In this document: in pieces, positions 1 to 8,926 of the stretch
How positions within the stretch are numbered: position 1 is the first letter of the stretch
Layout: every line of letters begins with the position of its first letter
Assembly (NCBI RefSeq): GCF_014647595.1
Contig: NZ_BMPM01000007.1
Location: forward strand, 1 to 64,000
From: Paenarthrobacter histidinolovorans
GTDB lineage: Bacteria > Actinomycetota > Actinomycetes > Actinomycetales > Micrococcaceae
Length of the DNA stretch: 64,000 bases
Reading direction: 5' to 3'
Program-made: the position numbers and the translations under genes
The notes under the pieces: generated by a model
Seen by the model: only the letters and a program-made list of their open reading frames with translations
What the model was told of the DNA's origin: nothing
Database searches by the model: none

Positions 1-1118
1 CGGCTTCGGCGACGGCTGCTGACTCCGCGACTGCGGCTGATTCGGCTTCGGCGACGGCTGCTGACTCCGCGACTGCGGCTGATTCGGCTTCGGCGACGGC
101 TGCTGACTCCGCGACTGCGGCTGATTCCGCTTCGGCGACGGCTGCTGACTCCGCGACTGCTGCTGATTCGGCTTCGGCGACTGCTACTGATGCTGCTACG
201 GCTGCTGATTCCGCTTCGGCGACGGCTGCTGACTCCGCAACTGCTGCTGATTCCGCAACTGCTGCTGATTCGGCTTCGGCGACGGCTGCTGACTCCGCGA
301 CTGCGGCTGATTCCGCTTCGGCGACTGCTGCTGACTCCGCAACTGCTGCTGATTCGGCTTCCGCGACTGCTGCTGATTCTGCTTCGGCGACTGCTACTGA
401 TGCTGCTACGGCTGCTGATTCCGCGACGGCGACTGCTACTGATGCTGCTTCGGCTGCTGACTCCGCTTCGGCGACTGCTGCTGACTCCGCTTCGGCGACT
501 GCTGCTGATTCGGCTTCGGCGACTGCTGCTGATGCTGCTTCGGCTGCTGACTCCGCTTCGGCGACTGCTGCTGATTCGGCTTCGGCGACGGCAGCTGATG
601 CTGCTTCGGCGACGGCTGCTGATTCGGCTTCGGCGACTGCTGCTGATGCTGCTTCGGCGACGGCTGCTGATTCGGCTTCCGCGACCGCTGCTGACGCTGC
701 TTCGGCTGCTGATTCGGCTTCCGCGACCGCTGCTGACGCTGCTTCGGCTGCAGATTCGGCTTCCGCGACCGCTGCTGACGCTGCTTCGGCTGCTGATTCG
801 GCTTCCGCGACCGCTGCTGACGCTGCTTCGGCTGCAGATTCGGCTTCCGCGACCGCTGCTGACGCTGCTTCGGCTGCAGATTCGGCTTCCGCGACCGCTG
901 CTGACGCTGCTTCGGCTGCTGACTCCGCTTCGGCGACTGCTGCTGATGCTGCTTCGGCGACGGCTGCTAACGCCGCGTCGGCTACCGCCGGTACCGAAGG
1001 CTCCAACCTGGCCACCACAGGTGCCACGAACGTTCTGTTGTTCGGTGGCATAGCTGCTCTGCTGTTGACGGCCGGTCTCGGCTCGTTGGTTGTTGCCCGC
1101 AAGAAGCGCACCTCGTAG
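1..1118 (+). CDS. LAXTG-anchored Ala/Ser/Asp-repeat surface protein (3' part)
   Basis: The open frame enters from the left edge (first whole codon at 3) and ends at TAG 1116-1118, giving 371 codons with no start in the window. About 320 residues are low-complexity A/S/D/T repeats built on AADSASATAADAAS-like units. They are followed by a classic wall-sorting tail: LATTG (1008-1022), a hydrophobic stretch of roughly 20 residues and a basic end (ARKKRTS). LAXTG is the pentapeptide used by class E sortases of high-GC actinobacteria, so covalent cell-wall anchoring with the repeat acting as a stalk is the likely arrangement. A perfect hairpin terminator follows. The N-terminal functional domain is outside the window, so its binding partner or activity cannot be stated. 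Confidence 0.85.
   Translation, partial: ASATAADSATAADSASATAADSATAADSASATAADSATAADSASATAADSATAADSASATATDAATAADSASATAADSATAADSATAADSASATAADSATAADSASATAADSATAADSASATAADSASATATDAATAADSATATATDAASAADSASATAADSASATAADSASATAADAASAADSASATAADSASATAADAASATAADSASATAADAASATAADSASATAADAASAADSASATAADAASAADSASATAADAASAADSASATAADAASAADSASATAADAASAADSASATAADAASAADSASATAADAASATAANAASATAGTEGSNLATTGATNVLLFGGIAALLLTAGLGSLVVARKKRTS
3..968 (+). repeat. Degenerate tandem repeat encoding Ala/Ser/Asp stalk
   Basis: Nearly the whole first kilobase is built from short in-frame modules such as GCTGCTGATTCGGCTTC and GCTGACTCCGCGACTGC. Between about 665 and 920 a 42-bp unit recurs almost exactly, differing mainly in GCTGCT versus GCTGCA. 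All units are multiples of 3 or 6 bp, so copy-number change would keep the reading frame. Such arrays usually vary in length between strains and are prone to assembly collapse. Confidence 0.9.
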
Positions 1119-1132
1119 TAGGCGGTTCACGT

Positions 1133-1175
1133 AAATGGGGTCGATGCTTTCGCTTCGAAAGCATCGACCCCATTT
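1133..1175 (+). terminator. Perfect 20-bp hairpin terminator after surface protein
   Basis: The left arm 1133-1152 and right arm 1156-1175 are perfect reverse complements separated by the 3-nt loop CTT. It begins 14 nt after the surface-protein stop and ends directly before the next gene's leader. The arm ends in A/T-rich AAAT..ATTT, so it can work on either strand. Confidence 0.85.
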
Positions 1176-1208
1176 GTGAAGTTAGAATCCAACCCTGAAA
1201 GGTTTCCA

Positions 1209-1994
1209 ATGGCACTGGCCGAGCTTAGGCCCAGGCATCGTCCTGTCTGGATCAGAATTGTGGCCGCCGTATGCGTGCTGCTCACCGCATGGCACATATT
1301 TGCAACATTCCTATGGGTAGCACCCGCCAGCGGACTGCGAGACCTGGTTCCGGGAAAGACGCTATCGAATTACATGCTTCCCGTCTTTGGCCAAAGCTGG
1401 AGCGTTTTCGCACCGGATCCAATCAATGGCAACGTGACGATAAAGGTCAGGGCAATCTTGGGCGGTGACGAGAAGAAGCCGACAGATTGGGTCAATGCAA
1501 CAGAGGCCGAGTTAGACATGACCCATCACAATCTATTCCCGCCGCGAGCCACTATGTTGGGCCTCCAGCAGGCCACCGAGTACAAGCAGTCCTTCGATAA
1601 GCTCACTGCGGCGCAAAAGAAGACGGTGGCCGCCGGATACTACAAGGGCGAAAATTGGCAAGACCGGCTGGAGAAAGCCATCACGGCAGGCGTAGCCACC
1701 GGCGCGACTAAAGCCGCATCGGAGAAGAACACCAAGACGTTTCTTGCCCAGGAACGGCGGACCGCGGCGTATGCCACCCAAGTCGCCAAAGCTGTCTGGG
1801 GAAGCTCAGTGACAGCTGTTCAATTCCAAGTCAGCCGACAGAACGTGACGCCATTCGCAGATCGAGACCGGCCTGACGCCAAGCCTCCGGCCGTCACGGT
1901 GCTGGACTCTGGATGGCGTGGCACACTCGTGTTTCCGGGGCAGAACGAATCGCTCTTCAGCGAGGTCTTCTCAAATCTCAAGGGAGTCAAGTGA
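1209..1994 (+). CDS. DUF5819 family membrane-anchored protein
   Basis: This 261-aa protein has a single N-terminal membrane segment at about residues 14-38 (basic flank RPVWIR, then hydrophobic). The remaining mostly hydrophilic domain carries the family-like FGQSWSVFAPDP motif near residue 65. I chose ATG 1209 because GAAAGG lies 6-7 nt upstream. The longer GTG at 1176 abuts the terminator hairpin and has no binding site. The stop overlaps the GTG of the next gene by 4 nt (GTGA), indicating translational coupling. DUF5819 proteins commonly sit beside HTTM-domain membrane proteins, as here. The biochemical role of the pair is unknown. Codons look less GC-rich than in the flanking genes. Confidence 0.8.
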   Translation: MALAELRPRHRPVWIRIVAAVCVLLTAWHIFATFLWVAPASGLRDLVPGKTLSNYMLPVFGQSWSVFAPDPINGNVTIKVRAILGGDEKKPTDWVNATEAELDMTHHNLFPPRATMLGLQQATEYKQSFDKLTAAQKKTVAAGYYKGENWQDRLEKAITAGVATGATKAASEKNTKTFLAQERRTAAYATQVAKAVWGSSVTAVQFQVSRQNVTPFADRDRPDAKPPAVTVLDSGWRGTLVFPGQNESLFSEVFSNLKGVK

Positions 1995-3136
1995 ACCCCA
2001 TGAAGGTCCTAAGGTCCACCGCAGCAACAATTGGACGGATTTGGAGAAATTTCTGGTCGGAGGGGCCGCGCTACCTGCTGCTGGTGCTACGCAACGTTCT
2101 GGTGACACTGGACGGATGGCTGATGGACTCCAAGAAGGCCACATACGGCCTTGCTGTCACGCGAATGCTTCTAGCCATCACGGCGCTGGGTTTGTTGGCG
2201 ACAAATTTCAGCACCCGCTTTTACACTTTTGGTTCGGCAAGCGCTTGGACCGGGGAGCTCGAATCGCCGCGGAGCCCATTCCCTGGAATATGGCTCTTTT
2301 CGGCCTTTCATGAGTTGATTCAATATGACGTACTCTTCACACTCCTCTATCTTTTTGTAGGCGTGCTGGCGATTGCCCTGCTGCTGGGATACCGCACCAG
2401 AATAGTGCTCCCTGCCTTCTGGGTTTTGTGGGTCAGCTTGATTGAGCTGCAGGATATGGTGTCCGATCAGGGTGACAACATATTTCGAATTGCCCTGCTC
2501 GGCTTAGTGTTCGCTGACTCATCCATGCGCTGGTCTCTGGATGCCAGACGACGTGCTCGCGCTGCGGCAAGCGCGTCTGCAATCAGCAGACTGTGGCAAG
2601 GAGCGCCCGTACTCCCACAGGCGCTAACAAACCTGTCGCACAATTTGGTAGTAGTGATACTGACCTGTCAGGTTGCGTTCGTCTATGTCGCAGGAGCACT
2701 TTTCAAGGCCGGGGGCACTGTCTGGCAAAACGGAACAGCCGTCTACTACCCACTTCATGTCGCTCGATTTGCGCCTTGGCCGGAGCTCAGCGAGCTGGTG
2801 TCGGCGTGGGCGCCTGCAGTGGCCATCGCTTCAATCGGCTCGATCCTGATCCAACTCCTTTTCCCAGGAGCCTTACTGTTCCGGTGGACCAGAATTCCGG
2901 TCCTCTTCGCGATGGTGGGATTCCATTTTGGCATCGCTGTCCTCATGGGTCTTCCGTGGTTCTCGTTGGCAATGGTGGCCATTGATTCAATATTTGTCAG
3001 GGATGTCACCTGGCAAAGGATTGCGAACTGGGTTAGGGGTGCGGGGCGTGTCCGCCGCCAATCGCGTCCTCGCCGAAGCGCCCCGGATGACTCGGACAAC
3101 GGCGTCATTGACGCCCGGGGGGGCTACGGATGGTGA
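1991..3136 (+). CDS. HTTM-domain (vitamin K carboxylase-like) membrane protein
   Basis: This 381-aa polytopic protein has about seven hydrophobic segments and the layout of HTTM proteins, the membrane domain shared with vitamin K-dependent gamma-carboxylase and lantibiotic-associated proteins. I chose GTG 1991 because AGGGAG stands about 6 nt upstream and the codon overlaps the DUF5819 stop (GTGA). An in-frame ATG at 2000 is the alternative start. The C-terminal 30 residues are Arg/Ser/Asp-rich and probably cytoplasmic. The pairing with DUF5819 suggests a two-part membrane complex. Whether it carries carboxylase chemistry cannot be told from the sequence, because many bacterial HTTM proteins lack the catalytic part. 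Base composition is again less GC-rich than the surroundings. Confidence 0.8.
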   Translation: MNPMKVLRSTAATIGRIWRNFWSEGPRYLLLVLRNVLVTLDGWLMDSKKATYGLAVTRMLLAITALGLLATNFSTRFYTFGSASAWTGELESPRSPFPGIWLFSAFHELIQYDVLFTLLYLFVGVLAIALLLGYRTRIVLPAFWVLWVSLIELQDMVSDQGDNIFRIALLGLVFADSSMRWSLDARRRARAAASASAISRLWQGAPVLPQALTNLSHNLVVVILTCQVAFVYVAGALFKAGGTVWQNGTAVYYPLHVARFAPWPELSELVSAWAPAVAIASIGSILIQLLFPGALLFRWTRIPVLFAMVGFHFGIAVLMGLPWFSLAMVAIDSIFVRDVTWQRIANWVRGAGRVRRQSRPRRSAPDDSDNGVIDARGGYGW

Positions 3137-3329
3137 CCTGGCCGAAGCCGACATGCAAGGGGTCCCGATGACCGCTGGCTCCAAAGCCTGGGTGCCGAAC
3201 GTCAACCAACTGCCGTAAGTCCGGCACTGCTCGTGCTTGGGATGTAGCCCGACGTCGGAGGCCGCTTCGGTTCATCTCGCTGGAAACTGCGTTTTGGTGA
3301 ATGAATCGCGGCGGCCAGATTCGGCTGGC

Positions 3330-4163
3330 CTAAGCATCCGCCTTCAACAGCCGCTGCATCTGCTCACCGGCGTCACTCCCGGGCGCCGGCGTATAAACCA
3401 CAATGTGCAGGTCGGGACGGTCAGACGGCGATACCTGGTGGTGCTCCAGCTGCAGCACTCCCACTGCCGGATGGTGGAACAGGCGCTCGCGGGACTCAAA
3501 GCCAAGGATGTCGTAGCGGTCCCAGCTTTCCTGGAATTCCGGGCTGGCTTCCTTGAGCCGTTCCACCTGGTACGCGACATCCGGATCACCCAACCGCTGA
3601 CCCGTCTCCGCCCGGAACTCGGCGAGGAACCTCTTGCTGGTGACGTCCCAGTCCGGGAGCAGGTCACGGACGTAGGGGTCGGTGAAGACGAGCCACAAAA
3701 GGTTCCTGTCGGCGGCGTCGAAAGTTCCAATGTTCGGGTACAGCGCCTCATAGGCGCGGTTCCACCCGGCAACGCCCCAGTCCGGTGAGAGTGCATAGGC
3801 AGGATTGGGATCCAGGGCCTCCAGCAGTCGCTGGACGTGCGCGGGCGCATCGGCGGCAACCGGGCCCTTGGGAATCGCAGAAGAATAACCACCCAGGGAG
3901 AGCACGTAGCCGAGCCCGGTGTCCGAAAGGTGCAGGGCCCGGGCGATGGACTCCAGGACCTGCCGTGAGGGACTGATGTCACGGCCTTGTTCGAGCCAGG
4001 TGTACCAAGTGACGCTGACGCCGGAGAGGAAGGCGATCTCCTCCCGGCGCAATCCGCGCTCGCGGGACCGCCCCACCGGGGGAAGCCCGTAGTCGGAGCG
4101 CAGGGCCTGGGTGCGGCGGGTCCTGAGATAAAGTCCCAGTTCCTTGCGCCTCTCATCTTTCAC
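3330..4163 (-). CDS. XRE/MmyB-family transcriptional regulator
   Basis: This 277-aa regulator has an N-terminal helix-turn-helix (about residues 8-75, with the REEIAFLSGVSVTWYTWLEQ core) and a C-terminal MmyB-like ligand-binding domain. Family members end with hydrophobic patches and a PDLHIVVYTPAPGSDA-type tail, as this one does. MmyB-type regulators bind fatty-acid-like ligands in known structures, but the target here is unknown. The start is GTG 4163; no clear Shine-Dalgarno is visible. It is divergent from ilvD across an 86-bp gap and convergent with the HTTM gene. A short GGCCAG/CTGGCC hairpin (3313-3330) reaches its stop codon. Confidence 0.88.
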   Translation of the reverse strand: MKDERRKELGLYLRTRRTQALRSDYGLPPVGRSRERGLRREEIAFLSGVSVTWYTWLEQGRDISPSRQVLESIARALHLSDTGLGYVLSLGGYSSAIPKGPVAADAPAHVQRLLEALDPNPAYALSPDWGVAGWNRAYEALYPNIGTFDAADRNLLWLVFTDPYVRDLLPDWDVTSKRFLAEFRAETGQRLGDPDVAYQVERLKEASPEFQESWDRYDILGFESRERLFHHPAVGVLQLEHHQVSPSDRPDLHIVVYTPAPGSDAGEQMQRLLKADA

Positions 4164-4193
4164 TCTGACAACACTATTACTCTGGTACTTTCA

Positions 4194-4203
4194 CTACTAG
4201 TAG
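4194..4203. promoter_or_regulatory. Palindrome in mmyB-like/ilvD divergent promoter
   Basis: CTACTAGTAG is a perfect 10-bp palindrome in the 86-bp divergent intergenic region (4164-4249), next to an AT-richer stretch that could hold a -10 element. It is a candidate operator for the MmyB-type regulator, on position and symmetry alone. Confidence 0.3.
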
Positions 4204-4249
4204 CAGCACCGTCTTCCAGAGGTAACAAAACCCCAGCAGGATGGTACTC

Positions 4250-6112
4250 ATGCCTGCACTTCGCTCTAAAACAGTCACCCACGGCCGCAACATGGCCGGC
4301 GCCCGCGCACTGCTGCGCGCCTCCGGCGTCGCCAACGAAGACATCGGCAAGCCGATCATCGCCGTGGCCAACTCCTTCACCGAATTCGTTCCCGGCCACA
4401 CCCACCTTGCCCCTGTGGGGCGGATTGTCTCCGACGCAATCCTCGCGGCCGGTGCAGTGCCGCGCGAATTCAACACCATCGCCGTGGACGACGGCATCGC
4501 CATGGGGCACTCCGGCATGCTCTACTCCCTGCCCTCGCGCGACCTGATCGCCGACTCCGTTGAGTACATGGTCAACGCACACTGCGCCGACGCCCTCGTC
4601 TGCATTTCCAACTGCGACAAGATCACTCCGGGCATGCTCATGGCCGCGCTGCGCCTGAACATTCCCGTGGTGTTCGTTTCCGGTGGGCCCATGGAAGCCG
4701 GCCGCGTCACCCTGACCGACGGTTCCGTGCGCTCCCTGGACCTGGTGAACGCGATTGCCGATGCCGTGGACGAATCCATTTCCGATGCCGACATCAACCT
4801 CATCGAAGAGAACGCTTGCCCCACCTGCGGTTCCTGTTCCGGCATGTTTACAGCCAACTCCATGAACTGCCTGGCCGAGGCCATCGGCCTCGCCCTGCCG
4901 GGCAACGGTTCGGTCCTCGCCACGCACACCGCCCGCAAGGCGCTGTATGAGAAGGCCGGCGCTACCGTCGTCGAGCTTGTGAAGCGGTACTACGAGGGCG
5001 ACGACGACTCCGTGCTGCCGCGCTCCATCGCCACCGCCGAGGCCTTTGACAACGCCATGGCCCTGGACATCTCCATGGGCGGGTCCACGAACACCATCCT
5101 GCACCTGCTGGCTGCAGCCCAGGAGGCGGGCGTGGAGTACGGACTTGCGGAGATGGACGCCAAGTCCCGCCAGGTGCCCTGCCTGGCCAAGGTGGCTCCG
5201 AACGTCGCCAAGGACAAGACGTACTACATGGAGGACGTCCACCGCGCAGGTGGTATCCCCGCGCTGCTGGGCGAGCTGAACCGCGGCGGCCTCCTGCACA
5301 AGAACGTCCACTCCGTTCACTCCTCCGACCTCGACGGCTGGCTGGACGACTGGGACATCCGCGGCGGCAAAGCCACGGAGGAAGCGCAGGCACTGTGGCA
5401 CGCGGCTCCCGGTGGTGTCCGCTCGTCTACGGCGTTCTCGCAATCGAACGTGTGGACCTCCCTGGACACTGATGCGGAAGGTGGCTGCATCCGTTCCGTG
5501 GAGCACGCCTATTCCAAGGACGGCGGCCTGGCCGTGCTGCGCGGAAACGTGGCGGTGGACGGCGCTGTGGTGAAGACCGCAGGCGTGGACGAGTCAATCT
5601 GGACCTTCGAAGGCCCGGCAGTTGTGTGCGAGTCGCAGGACGAAGCCGTGGAAATGATCCTGAACAAGACCATCAAGGAAGGCGACGTGGTGGTCATCCG
5701 CTACGAAGGCCCCCGCGGTGGCCCCGGCATGCAGGAAATGCTCTACCCGACGTCATTCCTCAAGGGCCGCGGTTTGGGCAAGAAGTGCGCCCTCATCACG
5801 GACGGTCGCTTCTCAGGTGGCACGTCCGGGCTGTCGATCGGGCATATCTCCCCGGAGGCTGCTTCCGGTGGCGCCATCGCCCTGGTGGAGAACGGCGACA
5901 TCATCAGCATCGACATTACCCAGCGCTCGCTCCAGCTCCAGGTTTCCGACGAGATCCTCGCAGAACGCCGCGAGAAGCTCGAAGTCAACGGCGGGTACAA
6001 GCCCAAGAACCGTGACCGCCAGGTGTCACCGGCTCTCCGCGCCTACGCGGCCATGGCGCTCTCCGCCGACAAGGGCGCCGTCCGGGACGTCTCGCTGGTG
6101 GAAAACCTGTAA
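4250..6112 (+). CDS. ilvD: Dihydroxy-acid dehydratase
   Basis: This 620-aa IlvD/Edd-family enzyme converts 2,3-dihydroxy-3-methylbutanoate and its C6 homologue to the 2-oxo acids of valine, leucine and isoleucine synthesis. Family marks are the N-terminal [16 protein letters not shown], the cluster cysteines in [10 protein letters not shown] and [16 protein letters not shown], and the C-terminal [19 protein letters not shown]. Length is normal for the family (about 560-620). I chose ATG 4250 because AGGATGG lies about 7 nt upstream; ATG 4241 lies within that site. It stands alone, without other ilv genes nearby, and is followed by a hairpin terminator. Confidence 0.97.
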   Translation: MPALRSKTVTHGRNMAGARALLRASGVANEDIGKPIIAVANSFTEFVPGHTHLAPVGRIVSDAILAAGAVPREFNTIAVDDGIAMGHSGMLYSLPSRDLIADSVEYMVNAHCADALVCISNCDKITPGMLMAALRLNIPVVFVSGGPMEAGRVTLTDGSVRSLDLVNAIADAVDESISDADINLIEENACPTCGSCSGMFTANSMNCLAEAIGLALPGNGSVLATHTARKALYEKAGATVVELVKRYYEGDDDSVLPRSIATAEAFDNAMALDISMGGSTNTILHLLAAAQEAGVEYGLAEMDAKSRQVPCLAKVAPNVAKDKTYYMEDVHRAGGIPALLGELNRGGLLHKNVHSVHSSDLDGWLDDWDIRGGKATEEAQALWHAAPGGVRSSTAFSQSNVWTSLDTDAEGGCIRSVEHAYSKDGGLAVLRGNVAVDGAVVKTAGVDESIWTFEGPAVVCESQDEAVEMILNKTIKEGDVVVIRYEGPRGGPGMQEMLYPTSFLKGRGLGKKCALITDGRFSGGTSGLSIGHISPEAASGGAIALVENGDIISIDITQRSLQLQVSDEILAERREKLEVNGGYKPKNRDRQVSPALRAYAAMALSADKGAVRDVSLVENL

Positions 6113-6137
6113 GGCTCCGTTTAGCGCCCAGCCGTCT

Positions 6138-6173
6138 GCCGCCGTCGTGCTTCTTTCAACGCACGACGGCGGC
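6138..6173 (+). terminator. ilvD terminator hairpin
   Basis: The 13-bp perfect arms GCCGCCGTCGTGC (6138-6150) and GCACGACGGCGGC (6161-6173) flank a 10-nt T/C-rich loop, beginning 25 nt after the ilvD stop. No long T-run follows, as is usual in high-GC actinobacteria. Confidence 0.75.
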
Positions 6174-6267
6174 CGGCGGCTTTCGCTGTTAACAGCGGTT
6201 GCTGGGTTTATCCACATACGAAGATTGGCGTGGTTACTGTGGGTTGGGGCCGTGACAGGGTTGGTTT

Positions 6268-7947
6268 ATGGGTATCAGCGGGCTGGCGGAGGAGAGGGTG
6301 GATCCCTCATCGCACCATGCGGTGGACTACCTCGAAGACGGCGCCGACGCCCTTGATTGCGTGCGGACCTCGATTCTTGGGCAAGCCTCGATGTTCGATT
6401 TCAGTGAAGCGAGCGCTTTCGCCGGCAGGGTGGAGGATATTGCCCGGATCGTGGAGTACCTTCAAATCGTCGCAGCCCACGCCGTGGAGCGAACCCGCAA
6501 TGAAGCCGGTAAAGCACTCGGTTCGTCTTCGACGCGCGTCGCATGGCGCACAGGCTGGACCGAAAAAACAGACCCGGCATCAGGGAAACAGGCAGACCCG
6601 GCCAAAGAGGCCGGAAGTGCCGCTGTGCTTGATGACGGGTACCGGAACGCCGCGGACTTCCTCCGTTCGCGGCTGAGGATCACAGCCAAGGAAGCCCGAC
6701 GCCGGCTGGCCCTCGCGGGCACCGTCCTGCCCGGTATCGGCATTGCCGGCGAGCCAATCCCACCGCAGCGCGAACAGCTCGCCTCCGCTGTGGCGGACGC
6801 ATTGATATCCACCGGCTCGGCCACCCTGATCAGCACTGCACTGGACCGCGTTCAGCTTCTTACCGATGAGGACACCATCACCAGGATGGAGAAGGCCCTC
6901 ACCGCCACAGCCATTCGGTCCGACCCCGACTTTGTCTCCACGACGGCACGCCACTGGGCGGACCTCATCGACCAGGACGGCCCCGAACCCACGGAAGAAG
7001 TGCTTCGCCACCTCCAAGGTGCGTTCATTCGTAAGCCCCGGCATGGGCTCCATCATCTCGAAATCTTCGCAACGGCCGAACAATTCGAAACCCTCACCAC
7101 CGTGATGAACGCGGCCACCAACCCCCGGCTCGTCGACGGCGACGCGCGAAACAATGGACGTCCAAGCGGCTCGGGGGAGGCAGCCCTCGACGGCAAGATC
7201 ACCGACACCCTCGGCAGGACGCCTACCATCGTGACCCAGCGGGTTCCGGAACTGGAACGGCGCTCCCGTGCCCAGAGACTCCTCGACGGTCTGGTCGGCG
7301 GCTGCGCGTTGGCCCTCAGAACTGCTCAGCTACCAGCCAACGGAGGCTTGAAGCCTCAAGTCATGGTCACTATTGACCATCGGGATCTGTTCGACCAGCT
7401 TCAGAACCAAGCTGCCCAAAACCAAACCGCCAATCCTGTTGGCACGGTCAACGCCGGCCCGGGCACGAAGTCCACAAACGACGGTGCCAAGGGCATTGGC
7501 GGTTCCCGAACCAGGCTCAGCAGCGCGGTATCAACTTTCCAAGGGCCCATCCACCCGAACGTCATCCGGAAAATTGCCTGCGACGCCGACATCCTCCCGG
7601 TCCTGCTCGGCACCGAAGGCCAGGTCCTCGGAATTGGCCGCACCAGCCGGATCTTCCCGCCTCACATCCGCAAGGCGCTCAACGCCCGAGACCAAGGATG
7701 TGCTTTCCCGGACTGCACCATGCCGGCGCCTTGGTGCGAAGCCCACCACATCACCTACTGGTCGCAAGGTGGCCCCACCAACACCGACAACGGCGTGCTC
7801 CTGTGCTCACACCATCACCACGTCATCCACAAGGAACAGTGGAAGATTGCCAGCAGGAACGGCGTCCCGTGGTTCACCCCGCCACCGCACATCGATCCCG
7901 GCCAAACAGCGCGACGCAACCATCACCACACACCGCTGCGGACGTAG
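6268..7947 (+). CDS. DUF222 / HNH endonuclease-domain protein (13E12-like)
   Basis: This 559-aa protein has the DUF222 helical region through the first two thirds and a C-terminal HNH nuclease module (about residues 470-525). The module shows zinc cysteines (CAFPDC, WCEAHH, LLCSHHHHVIH) and the catalytic-type HH...N...H arrangement. Proteins of this type (the 13E12 family of mycobacteria) are multicopy in actinobacterial genomes, and their role is unresolved. The start at ATG 6268 is accepted with a modest upstream AGGG. It ends 32 bp before the convergent LysR gene. No partner gene suggesting restriction or mobility is adjacent. Confidence 0.88.
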   Translation: MGISGLAEERVDPSSHHAVDYLEDGADALDCVRTSILGQASMFDFSEASAFAGRVEDIARIVEYLQIVAAHAVERTRNEAGKALGSSSTRVAWRTGWTEKTDPASGKQADPAKEAGSAAVLDDGYRNAADFLRSRLRITAKEARRRLALAGTVLPGIGIAGEPIPPQREQLASAVADALISTGSATLISTALDRVQLLTDEDTITRMEKALTATAIRSDPDFVSTTARHWADLIDQDGPEPTEEVLRHLQGAFIRKPRHGLHHLEIFATAEQFETLTTVMNAATNPRLVDGDARNNGRPSGSGEAALDGKITDTLGRTPTIVTQRVPELERRSRAQRLLDGLVGGCALALRTAQLPANGGLKPQVMVTIDHRDLFDQLQNQAAQNQTANPVGTVNAGPGTKSTNDGAKGIGGSRTRLSSAVSTFQGPIHPNVIRKIACDADILPVLLGTEGQVLGIGRTSRIFPPHIRKALNARDQGCAFPDCTMPAPWCEAHHITYWSQGGPTNTDNGVLLCSHHHHVIHKEQWKIASRNGVPWFTPPPHIDPGQTARRNHHHTPLRT

Positions 7948-7979
7948 ACCGCTTGCCTTCACGGGTATGGCGTGGGGCG

Positions 7980-8840
7980 TCAAAGCGCGGAGCGATAGAG
8001 TTCGGCCAGTAGATCAATCACAGCCTGGCGATCCCGGGGCGGGTCCTTCTTCAGCCACGCCACGTACACCGGAACCACGGGGGCGTCACGCACCGGCCGG
8101 TAGGCGACTCCCCGGCGTCGGTACTGATGTGCGGTGGAGGCTGCGGTGATGCCACGGGCGGACCCGCTGCCGATTACGGTCAGCCAATCGTCAATGTCGT
8201 GGATAGGGACCACTTGCGGCGGCTTACCCTGCTCCGGCCACAGGTCCAGTGTGGTGCTACCCGTGCGCAGGTCCATCGCTACGGGCAACGTGGCGATCTG
8301 AGCCAAAGTCACCGATCTCCGTGAGGCCAGAGGATCGACAGTGGACATGGCACAGTAGCGCTTCTCCTCACCGACGCCGATATGCTCGATGGCGGTGGAC
8401 TGCGGGAGGCGTCGAAGGATCGCGTAATCGGTGGTTCCGTCCAGCAGGCCGCCGCTGGGTGTGTTGGAACGGGTGAGTTGCAGTTCGGTGTGCGGGAAGC
8501 GCAATTTCCAGCGGTGTTGGAATTCGGTTGTGTGCTCACCTAAAGCCGACCACGCGTAGCCTATGCGGACCTGCCCTGTGCCGGCGCGGACATCCTGTTC
8601 GAGTTCGGCAAGGAGCGCGATGATTCTGCGGGCCTTGCCCAGGGCGCGTTCACCGGCGGCTGTCAGCGCAACGCTGCGGGTGGTCCGCCACACGAGACGT
8701 GTCCCCAATGCATCTTCGAGGGCTGCGATGTTTCGTGACACGGCGGTCTGGGACATTCGAAGCGCGATGCCGGCGTCGGTAAACGTGCCTTGCTCCACTA
8801 TCGCGATCAGACAGCGCAATTGGCGCAGTTCCACGTCCAT
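7980..8840 (-). CDS. LysR-family transcriptional regulator
   Basis: This 286-aa regulator has an N-terminal winged helix (MDVELRQLRCLIAIVEQGTF... MSQTAVSRNIAALEDALGTRL) and a LysR substrate-binding domain. I placed the start at ATG 8840, immediately before the canonical LysR N-terminus. The longer reading to 8891 would put a T-N11-A palindrome inside the gene. It is divergent from an EamA transporter, the usual layout of a LysR regulator and its target, so the exporter is the likely regulated gene. The inducer is unknown. Confidence 0.88.
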   Translation of the reverse strand: MDVELRQLRCLIAIVEQGTFTDAGIALRMSQTAVSRNIAALEDALGTRLVWRTTRSVALTAAGERALGKARRIIALLAELEQDVRAGTGQVRIGYAWSALGEHTTEFQHRWKLRFPHTELQLTRSNTPSGGLLDGTTDYAILRRLPQSTAIEHIGVGEEKRYCAMSTVDPLASRRSVTLAQIATLPVAMDLRTGSTTLDLWPEQGKPPQVVPIHDIDDWLTVIGSGSARGITAASTAHQYRRRGVAYRPVRDAPVVPVYVAWLKKDPPRDRQAVIDLLAELYRSAL

Positions 8841-8856
8841 GCCCCTCATCATATTC

Positions 8857-8871
8857 ATGCATGCAGCGCAT
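8857..8871. promoter_or_regulatory. T-N11-A LysR-type operator
   Basis: The sequence ATGC-N7-GCAT contains T-N11-A with dyad symmetry, the generic LysR-box form. It lies between the divergent LysR gene (start 8840) and the EamA gene (start 8927), where a LysR protein would bind. Confidence 0.45.
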
Positions 8872-8926
8872 AAATACCTCGGTTTACGCATTTAGCGACT
8901 GAACCCCGGGAGCGCAGAATCTCATC

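Noticed and set aside
190..1053. 287-codon Leu/Arg-rich ORF on the plus strand
   Set aside because: It is an out-of-frame reading of the Ala/Ser/Asp repeat. The frame with the sorting signal is the real one.
4160..5506. 448-aa minus-strand ORF over ilvD
   Set aside because: It is antisense to a clear ilvD with full motifs; its composition (V/G/H/Q) is that of a shadow frame.
6268..7947. HNH protein as part of a homing endonuclease or defence island
   Set aside because: There is no intron, intein, methylase or defence partner nearby. The DUF222/HNH form is a common multicopy actinobacterial protein.
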